A stretch of 64,000 nucleotides of DNA from Lewinellaceae bacterium. Lineage in GTDB: Bacteria; Bacteroidota; Bacteroidia; Chitinophagales; Saprospiraceae. The position numbers and the translations under genes were made by a program. Positions 17,534 to 25,380 of this stretch are shown here, piece after piece. The stretch covers positions 144,501-208,500 of the forward strand of contig JACJYI010000006.1 of assembly GCA_020636225.1 (NCBI GenBank), read 5' to 3'. Numbering within the stretch: the first letter of the stretch is position 1; each line of letters begins with the position of its first letter. A model generated the notes under the pieces. It was not told the DNA's origin. It made no database searches and saw nothing but the letters and a program-made list of their open reading frames with translations.

Positions 17534-18676
17534 ATGCACGTCCATGACCTCCTCCAGCGGGGACTTCAACGCGATCATCTCACTGCCGAGGAAGGTGTCT
17601 TCCTCTTCGAACAGGCCTCCACGGCTGAATTGATGTATGTTGGACACCGACTGCGCATGCACCATGTCCCCAACGATGTGGTCACCTGGATCATCGACCG
17701 CAACTCCAATACCACCAACGTCTGTGTGGCCAATTGCAAGTTCTGCAACTTCTACCGCCGTCCCGGCCATGAAGAGGCCTACATCACCACGATCGAAGAA
17801 TACAAGCAGAAGATCGAGGAGACCTTCCGTCTGGGAGGGGAACAATTGCTCTTGCAGGGCGGTCATCATCCCGATCTGGGACTGGACTATTACGTCAACC
17901 TGTTCAAGGAGCTCAAGTCGCTCTATCCCAACCTGAAGCTGCACGCGTTAGGCCCGCCCGAGATCGCCCATATCACCAAGCTGGAGAAAAGTACCCATAC
18001 CGAGGTATTGAAAGCCCTCATGGATGCCGGACTGGACTCCCTGCCCGGCGCTGGCGCCGAGATCCTGGACGACCGCGTGCGCCGTCTGATCTCCAAGGGC
18101 AAGTGTAATGGCGAAGAGTGGCTGGCGGTGATGGAAGCAGCTCACCAGTTGCGCCTGACCACCTCGGCGACCATGATGTTCGGGCATATCGAGACCAACC
18201 TCGAGCGGATGGAGCATTTCGTCCGCCTGCGGGACGTGCAGGATAAAAAACCGGCAGATGCCAAAGGCTTCCTGGCCTTCATTCCCTGGCCCTTCCAGGA
18301 CGAGGACACCATGCTCAAGAACATGAAGCGTGCCCGCAATACCTGTACGGGCGACGAATACATCCGGATGATCGCCATGAGCCGGATCATGCTACCCAAC
18401 ATTGTCAACGTCCAGGCCTCCTGGCTGACGGTGGGCAAGCAGGTGGCGCAGGTCTGCCTCCATGCCGGCGCCAACGACTTTGGCAGCATCATGATCGAGG
18501 AGAACGTGGTCAGTGCTGCAGGTGCTCCCTTCCGCTTTACGGCCAACGGGATCCAGCAGGCCATCCGCGATGCGGGCTATCGCCCCCAGTTGCGCGACCA
18601 GCAGTACAACTACCGCGATCTGCCCGAGTCCCTCGAGCAGCAGGAACTGAACAAGGCCACGATGGTGGTAGATTGA
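17534..18676 (+). CDS. mqnC: Cyclic dehypoxanthinyl futalosine synthase MqnC
   Basis: Radical SAM enzyme of the futalosine route to menaquinone; it cyclises dehypoxanthine futalosine. The 380 aa match the family. The CxxxCxxC cluster is at C64, C68 and C71 (CVANCKFC), after the typical RNSNTTN; QGGHHPDLGLDYY and LPGAGAEILDDRVR are MqnC-like rather than MqnE-like. The frame is open upstream to a TTG at 17510, but that lies within the -7 box; the ATG at 17534 fits the family start. No other mqn gene is nearby. It implies that this organism makes menaquinone through futalosine. Confidence 0.93.
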   Translation: MHVHDLLQRGLQRDHLTAEEGVFLFEQASTAELMYVGHRLRMHHVPNDVVTWIIDRNSNTTNVCVANCKFCNFYRRPGHEEAYITTIEEYKQKIEETFRLGGEQLLLQGGHHPDLGLDYYVNLFKELKSLYPNLKLHALGPPEIAHITKLEKSTHTEVLKALMDAGLDSLPGAGAEILDDRVRRLISKGKCNGEEWLAVMEAAHQLRLTTSATMMFGHIETNLERMEHFVRLRDVQDKKPADAKGFLAFIPWPFQDEDTMLKNMKRARNTCTGDEYIRMIAMSRIMLPNIVNVQASWLTVGKQVAQVCLHAGANDFGSIMIEENVVSAAGAPFRFTANGIQQAIRDAGYRPQLRDQQYNYRDLPESLEQQELNKATMVVD

Positions 18677-18734
18677 TCGGTTGTCAGTTGTCTGTTGTCA
18701 GTTCGCTTGAATACAGGAGTCTGTTGTAAAGAAA

Positions 18735-18755
18735 GGATAAACGAATAAACCCATA
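18735..18755 (+). repeat. Dispersed TAAACGAATAAAC repeat, copy 1
   Basis: Matches 19985-20005 at 20 of 21 positions. In this copy a roughly 20-nt palindromic segment (18756-18775) separates it from the following CGAATAAACGA, which is continuous in copy 2. Confidence 0.65.
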
Positions 18756-18798
18756 CCTGTCCGCCGTGGCGGAACCGAATAAACGAACCGCTCGATTC

Positions 18799-18879
18799 AC
18801 CACAGAGGACACAGAGTCTCACAGAGTGAATGGGAGGAATACCTCTTTGTGCTCCTTCGTGTTCCTTGTGCCTTGGTGG
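18799..18879. repeat. Imperfect inverted repeat of CACAGAG/CTTTGTG words
   Basis: The left arm (18799-18828) is made of CACAGAG repeats spaced 8-10 nt; the right arm (18843-18879) reads as its degenerate complement (CTCTTTGTG ... CCTTGTGCCTTGGTGG). I recognise this as a widely scattered intergenic repeat of unknown role. Confidence 0.6.
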
Positions 18880-19042
18880 CAAAATGTACGACTCTGCAAA
18901 TCAAGGCGAATGTTGACTTGAATTCCTCAAGGGCTTGAAATTCAGTCCGTCAGTTCTATGATTTAAAATTCCGGTAGGGTGGCAGCTAAAGCAGCCACTA
19001 CATTGATACGCATATTATTAGGAACCCTCTACTCTCCACCCT

Positions 19043-19585
19043 CTACGCCTTCCGCCACTGCCTGAACATCCAGACGATGATCATAACGATCATACAGGGC
19101 AGCCAGACGGTGACGAACTCATTGGTCAGGACTTTCAGGCCATATTCCGAAAAAAAGGCGGAGGCCCGGATGGGGCTGACCTGGATGAATCGCCAGGGCA
19201 GGAAGTAGCGGTCATTGTCCAGAGGGATGAAGAAGCCCACGCCCCGGCCACCGGTGGTCATGGCGTCGAGCACACCATGGGAGGCCGTACAAAGGAAGAG
19301 GTAAAACCAGATCCGCCAACGGATCCTGTCCCTGTTGTCAACATTTCGCCAGAACAGGTAACCGATACCCAGGGCCCAGATCGCAGCAAACAGGATGGAG
19401 TGGGTAAGCCCCCGATGACCCAGCGGATGCTCATACGGGATATCCAGCCAGAAGGCAATTACGTCCAGGTCGGGCATGGCAGCGGAGAGCATTCCGGTGA
19501 GGATAAGCCCTTTTCGGAGTTTGCCCGTTTGGAGCACCGAACCCAGGGCAAATGCCGAAAATGCATGGGTGAATGCGGAGGCCAT
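19043..19585 (-). CDS. YdjM-like membrane-bound metal-dependent hydrolase (DUF457)
   Basis: 180-aa polytopic membrane protein. Conserved family features are HAFSAFALG near the N-terminus, PDLDVIAF, GHRGLTHSI and SHGVLDAMTTGGRGV, all supplying His/Asp ligands of a putative metal site. E. coli YdjM is a LexA-controlled membrane protein of this family, of unknown substrate. The frame is open to 19693, but the family motif begins at MASAFTHAF, so the ATG at 19585 is chosen; the upstream extension is Cys/Trp-rich and repeats an intergenic word. Isolated gene between two repeat-rich spacers. Confidence 0.88.
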   Translation of the reverse strand: MASAFTHAFSAFALGSVLQTGKLRKGLILTGMLSAAMPDLDVIAFWLDIPYEHPLGHRGLTHSILFAAIWALGIGYLFWRNVDNRDRIRWRIWFYLFLCTASHGVLDAMTTGGRGVGFFIPLDNDRYFLPWRFIQVSPIRASAFFSEYGLKVLTNEFVTVWLPCMIVMIIVWMFRQWRKA

Positions 19586-20205
19586 GGTCAAACATCGCTG
19601 TTTTTCGGGAGAAATGGTGTTCCAGGTTCCTGTGTGCCAGGTTCCTGGTTTGTCCCGGGTTTGACATTCGGTTTCAACCATTTGGCTGTTCAACGTTCAA
19701 TTGGAGCTCTGACGAGCACCTGTTCAAAGTTTAACGTAGAATACCTTATACCTTGAACAGAGCCCCGTTCCAACAGGGCTAATTGAACATTGAACCCAGG
19801 CTTACACTGAAAGTGAAACGTCTGGGTATCTAAACGTTTATCCCATCACCCAAAGCGTGGATCTTGGAACAGGCTCGAGTACTCGGAACAAAGGAACCAT
19901 GAACACCCCCCCTGTCATTACTGACATGTTTCTAGTTGACGCTTTGCCCCTGTCTGATTCGAGTTGAAAGGACTCCTTTTCAGTGGATAAACGAATACAC
20001 CCATAAACGAATAAACGATCGAGCGAGTGACTTGAAGCAGCAGCAGTCCCTACCCCGCGCCTACCCGGACAGTTTTGCTCCCATATCAGAACCCCTTATC
20101 TTTAAAAAAGGGTAAGGCTAAACCGGGGCTTAAACCTTCGGGGATCAATTCCATCAAAAGATTGACATCTCCAGGCAACCATTTCCGGCTGCCGTGTACC
20201 TTATT
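19586..20205. other. Repeat-rich intergenic region upstream of the ECF sigma gene
   Basis: 620 bp with no credible gene. It holds short tandem wording (CCAGGTTCCTG twice near 19620-19650; several GTTCAA words at 19690-19800), a CGAGTACTCGG palindrome (19876-19886) shared with 15341-15351, and copy 2 of the TAAACGAATAAAC repeat. A degenerate -7 box TACCTTAT lies only 2 nt before the sigma ATG. Confidence 0.55.
19985..20020 (+). repeat. Dispersed TAAACGAATAAAC repeat, copy 2
   Basis: Contains the 21-nt match to 18735-18755 followed without interruption by AACGAATAAACGATCGAGCG; copy 1 has an extra palindromic segment at this join. Confidence 0.6.
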
Positions 20206-20769
20206 ATGGAACCAGCTTCTGTGCAGGAACGAGACCAACACCTGATCGATGCATGCCTCAAGGGGGATCGTGCAGCTCAGAGAGCGCTTTACGAGCGTTT
20301 CAAGTCGGATATGTTCCGCGTCTGTCTGCGCTATGCATCCAATCGGGAGGATGCCGAAGATTACCTGCAGGAAGGGTTCATTACCGTCTTTCGGGATCTG
20401 CAGCAGTTTCGCGGCGATGGTCCCCTGGGCGGTTGGATTCGAATGGTGATGGTACGAGCAGCATTGCAACAACTGAGAAAAAAGAAAATGGCCATCGTTG
20501 ACCTGGACGGGTTACCTGAATTGTCAGCCAACGGGCATCATATGGATGTGAATGCACAAATGGATGCCGAACGACTGACCAGGTTGATCCAGCTGATGCC
20601 TCCGGGATATCGCACGGTGTTCAACCTCTATGTGGTCGACGGTTACAGCCATGATGAGATCGCCGACATGCTGGGGATCACCGCCAGTACCTCCAAGACC
20701 CAATTGTATAAAGCCCGCCATTGGATGCAGTCCAGGGTGCCGGTGCAAGTCAGCAAAATCAACCCTTGA
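20206..20769 (+). CDS. ECF-type RNA polymerase sigma factor
   Basis: 187 aa with only regions 2 and 4. Region 2 reads ALYERFKSDMFRVCLRY and EDAEDYLQEGFITVFRDL (core binding and -10 recognition); region 4 has the helix-turn-helix YSHDEIADMLGITASTSKTQLYKAR. ATG 20206 fits the family; upstream codons are not conserved. Its TGA overlaps the ATG of the next gene by one base, the standard arrangement of an ECF factor with its partner. It probably directs an envelope-related regulon through that membrane partner. Confidence 0.93.
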   Translation: MEPASVQERDQHLIDACLKGDRAAQRALYERFKSDMFRVCLRYASNREDAEDYLQEGFITVFRDLQQFRGDGPLGGWIRMVMVRAALQQLRKKKMAIVDLDGLPELSANGHHMDVNAQMDAERLTRLIQLMPPGYRTVFNLYVVDGYSHDEIADMLGITASTSKTQLYKARHWMQSRVPVQVSKINP

Positions 20770-22268
20770 TGGAGAACCTCGACCATATCGATCAGAAGGA
20801 CGAAGAGATCCGCCGGATCCTCCAGGAGCCGCTGTCGGGGGATGACCGCTGGGCCCAGCCTGGCGATCATGTCTGGGAAGGGATCGAGACATCCCTGCCC
20901 CAACGAAAACGGCGTGGTGCCTTCTGGTGGTGGTTAGGCGGTACGGCTATCCTCGTTCTGGGGATCTTTCTCCTCCACCGATGGACTTCCGATCCATCCG
21001 AACCTGACCACCCGCTGAACGCCTCCTCCCTGGCGCCGGCGGTGGTATCTGACCATCCGGACGGATCAGTCAACCAGGATCAACCTGTTCAGCCAGAATC
21101 CGGAGAAACGTTCCCATCCGCCGGTTCACACCAGGAGATCTCCAACTCCATCCCATTGTCTGGTACGACCGAACCGATCCAATCGGGAGGAGACCAGTCT
21201 CCTCGCCATGCTCAGCCTGAATGGCAGCCATCCATACCCTACTCATCCGACCATGAGGCCATGCCAGAACCGATCGATGGATGGAGCGTACCTGCAGAGA
21301 TCCGGACAACGGAAGAAGAGCCACGGGCCGATCTTTCCCCACTTCACGAGCGTTCCACCCTGGCACCCGTACCAATGCTGGCATTGTCCCGGGCAGGGAA
21401 TATCATCTCGATGGATCCATCTCTTCCGCTTCTGGAAGCCGTTGGCTTGCCCGTCATGACAGATCCGCTACCTGTCGTGAACGATCCTTCCGGATCGCTG
21501 CATCGCCTGATGGTCTACGGTCATGGTTTCGGTGCTGACCGGGAGATCCGGCGCACCTCGAAGATCAATCTTTTCGATCCGGAGCGTGGCCATCAGAATT
21601 CTCAGTTCCGGCTGGGGGTCGGATATGAGTGGCAACACAAGAGCGGTTTTTTTGTCGGCTCGGGGCTGGAATATCAGGATTTCCATGAGGAGGTGGTGAA
21701 GGAAAAATCCTGGACATTCACCAAGCAGAATGGCACCCAGGTCGGGTCAGATCGGTACCAGCAGAATATTCCGCTGGTGATCAACAGTGGCTTTGGAACA
21801 GCCTCGACCATCTTGCGGGTGGACATCAGTGAAAGCAGTTCCACGACAGATTACCAGGAAGGCGACCAGGTTTCCTTCCGGATGACGGTGGATCATTCCC
21901 TGAAATGGATGCGTGTTCCGGTGGTGGCCGGATATCACTATCAATGGAAAAACTGGTTTGCCGAAGTCCGTGGTGGCATGGGTTTGCAGATCTTCCTGTC
22001 CAGTGACGCAACGATCACCCAGGTCATGGATGACCGTGGCAAGATCAGTCTGCAACAAAGCCAATCGACGAATTCGATCAAGCATATTCGTTCCACCATC
22101 TGGGATACCCAGGCCGGTCTCTATGCCGGCTATCAGTGGGCCGATACCTGGAGCATCAGTTGCGGATACGAGCGTTGGTACTCCCTCCAGTCCGTGGTTG
22201 ACCGGCCGAATGTCCGCACATTCACCAATGGCTCGGGGTTGCAGGTGGCACTGCGGCGAAACTTTTAA
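20769..22268 (+). CDS. Membrane protein coupled to the sigma factor; putative anti-sigma with barrel-like C-terminus
   Basis: 499 aa, no named family recognised. Residues 1-49 are charged and cytoplasmic-like; RKRR (47-50) precedes one transmembrane helix (about 51-69), so the N-terminus should face the cytoplasm, as in anti-sigma factors. A long Pro/Ser/Glu-rich linker follows (70-250). From about 275 the sequence turns into amphipathic strands (LGVGYEWQHKSGFFVGSGLEY, VPVVAGYHYQWKNWFAEVRGGMG, AGLYAGYQWADTWSISCGYE) and ends in Phe, the pattern of an outer-membrane beta-barrel. One polypeptide spanning from the inner membrane to a barrel is unusual. Start ATG overlaps the sigma stop. Confidence 0.75.
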   Translation: MENLDHIDQKDEEIRRILQEPLSGDDRWAQPGDHVWEGIETSLPQRKRRGAFWWWLGGTAILVLGIFLLHRWTSDPSEPDHPLNASSLAPAVVSDHPDGSVNQDQPVQPESGETFPSAGSHQEISNSIPLSGTTEPIQSGGDQSPRHAQPEWQPSIPYSSDHEAMPEPIDGWSVPAEIRTTEEEPRADLSPLHERSTLAPVPMLALSRAGNIISMDPSLPLLEAVGLPVMTDPLPVVNDPSGSLHRLMVYGHGFGADREIRRTSKINLFDPERGHQNSQFRLGVGYEWQHKSGFFVGSGLEYQDFHEEVVKEKSWTFTKQNGTQVGSDRYQQNIPLVINSGFGTASTILRVDISESSSTTDYQEGDQVSFRMTVDHSLKWMRVPVVAGYHYQWKNWFAEVRGGMGLQIFLSSDATITQVMDDRGKISLQQSQSTNSIKHIRSTIWDTQAGLYAGYQWADTWSISCGYERWYSLQSVVDRPNVRTFTNGSGLQVALRRNF

Positions 22269-22286
22269 TTCCCCCTTTTTCCGATA

Positions 22287-22327
22287 CCCTTTCCCGTTCA
22301 TGTTCATCATGACGGGAAGGGTTTTTT
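22287..22327 (+). terminator. Terminator of the sigma/membrane-protein operon
   Basis: CCCTTTCCCGTTCATG pairs with CATGACGGGAAGGG (two unpaired bases) and is followed by six T. Confidence 0.85.
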
Positions 22328-22495
22328 ATTCATATCTGTCCAAAATAAACCTCGGAAGGTTGCCTTTGGCAGGCTATAGTATTCCACTCATGACATCATT
22401 CAGAATATATGATTGTAAGAGTTTGCCTCTGGCCCGCCTCTTGCCGTCCCGCTAAATAGCGTGAACCTACTTTTTGTCTTGGCAAAAAGCACGCC

Positions 22496-22515
22496 TGCCG
22501 GCGCGCAGGTAGGCA
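22496..22515 (+). repeat. 20-nt dispersed repeat (inverted copy at 15533-15552)
   Basis: TGCCGGCGCGCAGGTAGGCA differs at one base from the reverse complement of 15533-15552. It lies within a small GC-rich palindrome. Confidence 0.65.
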
Positions 22516-22659
22516 AAAACCGCTGTCGCCAAAATGGGCCTTCTTATTCTCGTCTGGCATACCATTCATCTCGTTTATCGGCCTGTAGCATGCCTACATC
22601 AGGACCCGGCCGCTCGTATTTGATCGGTGGTAGGATTCCTCATCAACTCTGCCGTATCT

Positions 22660-22679
22660 CGAATCTTGATCAAGATTCG
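22660..22679. repeat. 20-bp perfect palindrome
   Basis: CGAATCTTGATCAAGATTCG is identical to its reverse complement. No coding sequence lies within 390 bp on either side; it could be a protein-binding site or part of an intergenic repeat. Confidence 0.55.
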
Positions 22680-23080
22680 GATCCATTGTCCGACCAAATA
22701 ATGCGGCCGTTTTTACGCCTGATAAATATCCTTTGGTTTAATCTTCATTTTATGCTGGACATTCGGGTCTCTGATGTGTTTGGTAGGCCCTGGTTTGACG
22801 ACGATCCATTCAAGTGAATAGGAACGGAATTTCAAGATCTTTAACATCTAAAATATTGATTATCAATGGTGATTAACTTAATTTGAAATCTTTTTGGACT
22901 GCAGTGTTTTTTATTCATGGACGGTCTCCAGTTTCTGTTGATCCCTCTTGCTGTGCTGCAGCCAAATGTTTGCTTTCCTGATCGATTTTTTTTACTTAAA
23001 TAAATCTTAAAAGAAATATACAGGCAACCAGATGGAGTGAATGGACACCGATAGAAGAAATAACCCAAAAAATCTTTGCC

Positions 23081-23812
23081 ATGAAAAAGTTCCTTTTTTT
23101 TCTCAGCAGTTTGTTCCTGATCGCCGCCGTATCCTGCAACAAGGAAGCCATGATGGACGATGACGCATTGGTCGATGAGATCGCCATGTCCACCAGTAAG
23201 GTGACCATTAACGTGACCTCACTTCCGGATGACATCCAGGATGAGATTGACCTGTACAATTTTGACTCGTATGTCGACGAAGTCAATTATGTGAGCAATG
23301 CCGGTTATGAAGTCGTAATGGGAGATGAAGAGACCGTGTACTTCACGGAGGCCGGTCGCCGGTTGAATTCCGTCCGTCGTCATTTCCTGAAAAACAAATT
23401 AGGACCATGTGGCGGCAAAGGTACCTGGATCAAGGCGGACAGCCTGCCATTGGTGATCCTGGAATACATTGCCAGCAATTATCCGGATGCAACGATCAAG
23501 GCGGGAAAGGAAAAGAACGAAGTGATCCTGGTTCTGCTGGATACAAAAATGATCCTGGTCTTTGAACAGGATGGCACCTTTGTCAAGGAGACTGCAGGAT
23601 TTCACCACTGCCCAAAGTTTTGCAAGCAGATCGAGGTGACAGATCTGTCTGCCGAGATCACGGATTACCTGACGATCAATTATCCGGATGCGGAGATCAA
23701 GGCCGCCTGCCAGAAGTATGACAAGGTGATCGTAGTTGGCATCCTGACACCCGATGGGCGCAGAGTGGTCGTCTTCGATACCGATGGAAATTTCCTGTTT
23801 ACCCGTCCATAG
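23081..23812 (+). CDS. PepSY-like lipoprotein
   Basis: 243 aa with a lipoprotein signal peptide; the lipobox is LIAAVSC, so the mature protein would start at Cys20. After a linker there are three related modules of about 60-70 aa with a YP-DA-I/K-A pattern (for example ASNYPDATIKAGKEKNEVILVL and TINYPDAEIKAACQKYDKVIVV), the hallmark of the PepSY-like (beta-lactamase-inhibitor-like) domains common in Bacteroidota. These are periplasmic or surface proteins of unknown ligand. Single gene closed by a strong terminator. Confidence 0.85.
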   Translation: MKKFLFFLSSLFLIAAVSCNKEAMMDDDALVDEIAMSTSKVTINVTSLPDDIQDEIDLYNFDSYVDEVNYVSNAGYEVVMGDEETVYFTEAGRRLNSVRRHFLKNKLGPCGGKGTWIKADSLPLVILEYIASNYPDATIKAGKEKNEVILVLLDTKMILVFEQDGTFVKETAGFHHCPKFCKQIEVTDLSAEITDYLTINYPDAEIKAACQKYDKVIVVGILTPDGRRVVVFDTDGNFLFTRP

Positions 23813-23840
23813 ATTTTCCCTTGCCCCAGGTTTGCCTGCA

Positions 23841-23869
23841 GGCCCCGGATCCCCTCCGGGGCCTTTTTT
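23841..23869 (+). terminator. Terminator after the PepSY-like gene
   Basis: Perfect 9-bp stem GGCCCCGGA / TCCGGGGCC, 5-nt loop, six T. The last T of its tail form the -33 element of the mtaB promoter. Confidence 0.92.
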
Positions 23870-23898
23870 GATTCTTGATGTTGAAAGGTGTAATTTTG
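23867..23898 (+). promoter_or_regulatory. mtaB promoter
   Basis: -33 TTTG at 23867-23870 and -7 TAATTTTG at 23891-23898, exactly 20 nt apart. Only 6 nt separate the -7 box from the mtaB ATG, so the message is probably leaderless or nearly so. Confidence 0.78.
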
Positions 23899-23904
23899 CC
23901 AGCT

Positions 23905-25242
23905 ATGGCTACTCCGCGCACGGTTGCATTTCATACCCTCGGTTGCAAACTGAATTACTCAGAGACATCTGCCTTGAGTCGACTATTCGAGGAGAAAGGG
24001 TATCAGATCGGGGGGTTCAAGGAAGTGGCGGATATTTATGTGATCAATACCTGTTCGGTAACGGATTTTGCTGATCAGAAATGCCGACAGACCGTCCGGG
24101 GTGCCTTGCGCCGAAATCCGGATGCGCATATCGTCGTGACCGGATGTTATGCCCAATTGAAACCTCAGGAGATCGCAGACATACCTGGGGTGGATCTTGT
24201 CCTCGGAGCTTCCGAGAAATTCAGGATGCTGGATTATATCGAACCGTTTGGAATGGGGAAAGCAGGAGCGAAAGTCTACGCCGGTGACATTCGGGAAGCA
24301 AATACGTTTACCTCATCATTCTCGTTTGGCGACCGGACCAGGTCCTTTTTGAAAGTCCAGGATGGATGCGATTATAAATGTACCTTTTGTACGATTCCGA
24401 TGGCCCGAGGGGCCAGTCGCAGTAACGGGGTGGAGGATGTGGTGGCTCAAGCGAGACAGTTGGGTGAACAGGGTGCCCGGGAGATCGTTCTGACCGGGGT
24501 GAACATTGGCGATTTTGGCAATGGAACAGCGGTCATTGAAGGCATTCGACCAAAAAAAGAAGCCTTGTTCATTGACTTGATCCGTGAACTGGACAAGGTG
24601 GAATCCATTCCTCGATTTCGAATTTCCTCTATTGAGCCCAATCTGGTCACCAGGGAGATACTGGAGTTTATCGCCGGATCCCGGCGATTCATGCCGCATT
24701 TGCATATGCCGCTACAATCCGGAAACAACAAGCAATTGCGCGAGATGAAACGGCGCTATACGCGTGAACTGTATGCAGAGCGGGTCCGCTGGATCAAGGA
24801 ATTGATGCCACACGCCTGTATCGGTGTGGATGTGATTGTCGGATTCCCCGGGGAGTCGCACGAGGATTTTCTTGAAACGGTCCGGTTTATTGAATCACTG
24901 CCAGTTTCCTATCTGCATGTGTTCACGTATTCGGAACGCCCGAATACCCCTGCCGAACAAATGAAAGGTGTCGTACCGATGCCAGTTCGTAAAGAACGAA
25001 ATACCACGTTGCGTCTATTGTCCCGGAAAAAACAACGGGCATTCCAGGAGGCTTTTTTACAATCCACGAGATCCGTTCTTTTGGAACAGGATAAGTCAGA
25101 AAGAATGCTGGGTGGGTACACCGATAACTATATTCCGGTTTGTGTTCCAGTATCAGAGGGGAATGTGAATGAGATCACCAATATCCGTCTGGAACAAATG
25201 CATGATGATTTGATTGTTGCAGGATATCGATCCGATTCATAG
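23905..25242 (+). CDS. mtaB: tRNA t6A37 methylthiotransferase MtaB
   Basis: Radical SAM methylthiotransferase that converts t6A37 to ms2t6A37 in ANN-decoding tRNAs. 445 aa from the chosen ATG. UPF0004 cluster cysteines are C14 (TLGCKLN), C50 (NTCSVT) and C81 (TGCYAQ); the radical SAM motif is C155, C159 and C162 (CDYKCTFC); a C-terminal TRAM-like region follows. The TLGCKLNYSE opening separates MtaB from MiaB and RimO. The frame is open 10 codons upstream (23875), but that region holds the -7 box, so ATG 23905 is the likely start. Confidence 0.95.
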   Translation: MATPRTVAFHTLGCKLNYSETSALSRLFEEKGYQIGGFKEVADIYVINTCSVTDFADQKCRQTVRGALRRNPDAHIVVTGCYAQLKPQEIADIPGVDLVLGASEKFRMLDYIEPFGMGKAGAKVYAGDIREANTFTSSFSFGDRTRSFLKVQDGCDYKCTFCTIPMARGASRSNGVEDVVAQARQLGEQGAREIVLTGVNIGDFGNGTAVIEGIRPKKEALFIDLIRELDKVESIPRFRISSIEPNLVTREILEFIAGSRRFMPHLHMPLQSGNNKQLREMKRRYTRELYAERVRWIKELMPHACIGVDVIVGFPGESHEDFLETVRFIESLPVSYLHVFTYSERPNTPAEQMKGVVPMPVRKERNTTLRLLSRKKQRAFQEAFLQSTRSVLLEQDKSERMLGGYTDNYIPVCVPVSEGNVNEITNIRLEQMHDDLIVAGYRSDS

Positions 25243-25350
25243 GGTAGATCTTTCCAGATTGGGGTAAACAATATGAATACATCCTGGAATGGTCACCGTG
25301 CATTTTCACCCGAATCAATGAATAGACCCTGATTGATTAAATATCTTCAC

Positions 25351-25358
25351 TATCTTTG
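25351..25358 (+). promoter_or_regulatory. -7 box upstream of the AT-hook gene
   Basis: TATCTTTG, 22 nt before the ATG. No TTTG lies at the ideal -33 distance (CCCT there); a TTG occurs closer at 25333. Confidence 0.5.
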
Positions 25359-25380
25359 CATTCGCATTAAAACAGGAACA

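Larger units (their letters stand above)
18677..19042. other. Repeat-bearing intergenic region after mqnC
   Basis: 366 bp without a gene. It has a GTCAGTTGTC-type tandem at the start, a 21-nt word (18735-18755) repeated at 19985, a small palindrome TCCGCC-GT-GGCGGA at 18760-18773, and an imperfect inverted repeat built from CACAGAG words (18799-18879). Confidence 0.6.
22328..23080. other. Long intergenic region with palindromic repeats
   Basis: About 750 bp with no credible gene; a 118-codon frame at 22461-22817 starts inside a repeat and has no coding character. It contains a CTTTTTG..CAAAAAG hairpin (22470-22489), a 20-nt word shared with 15533 (22496-22515) and a 20-bp perfect palindrome (22660-22679). 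The final 200 bp are AT-rich and presumably include the promoter of the downstream lipoprotein (AATCTTTG at 23071-23078, 2 nt before its ATG). Confidence 0.55.

Noticed and set aside
22461..22817. 118-codon frame after the sigma operon
   Set aside because: Starts within an intergenic repeat and spans a perfect palindrome; no coding character.
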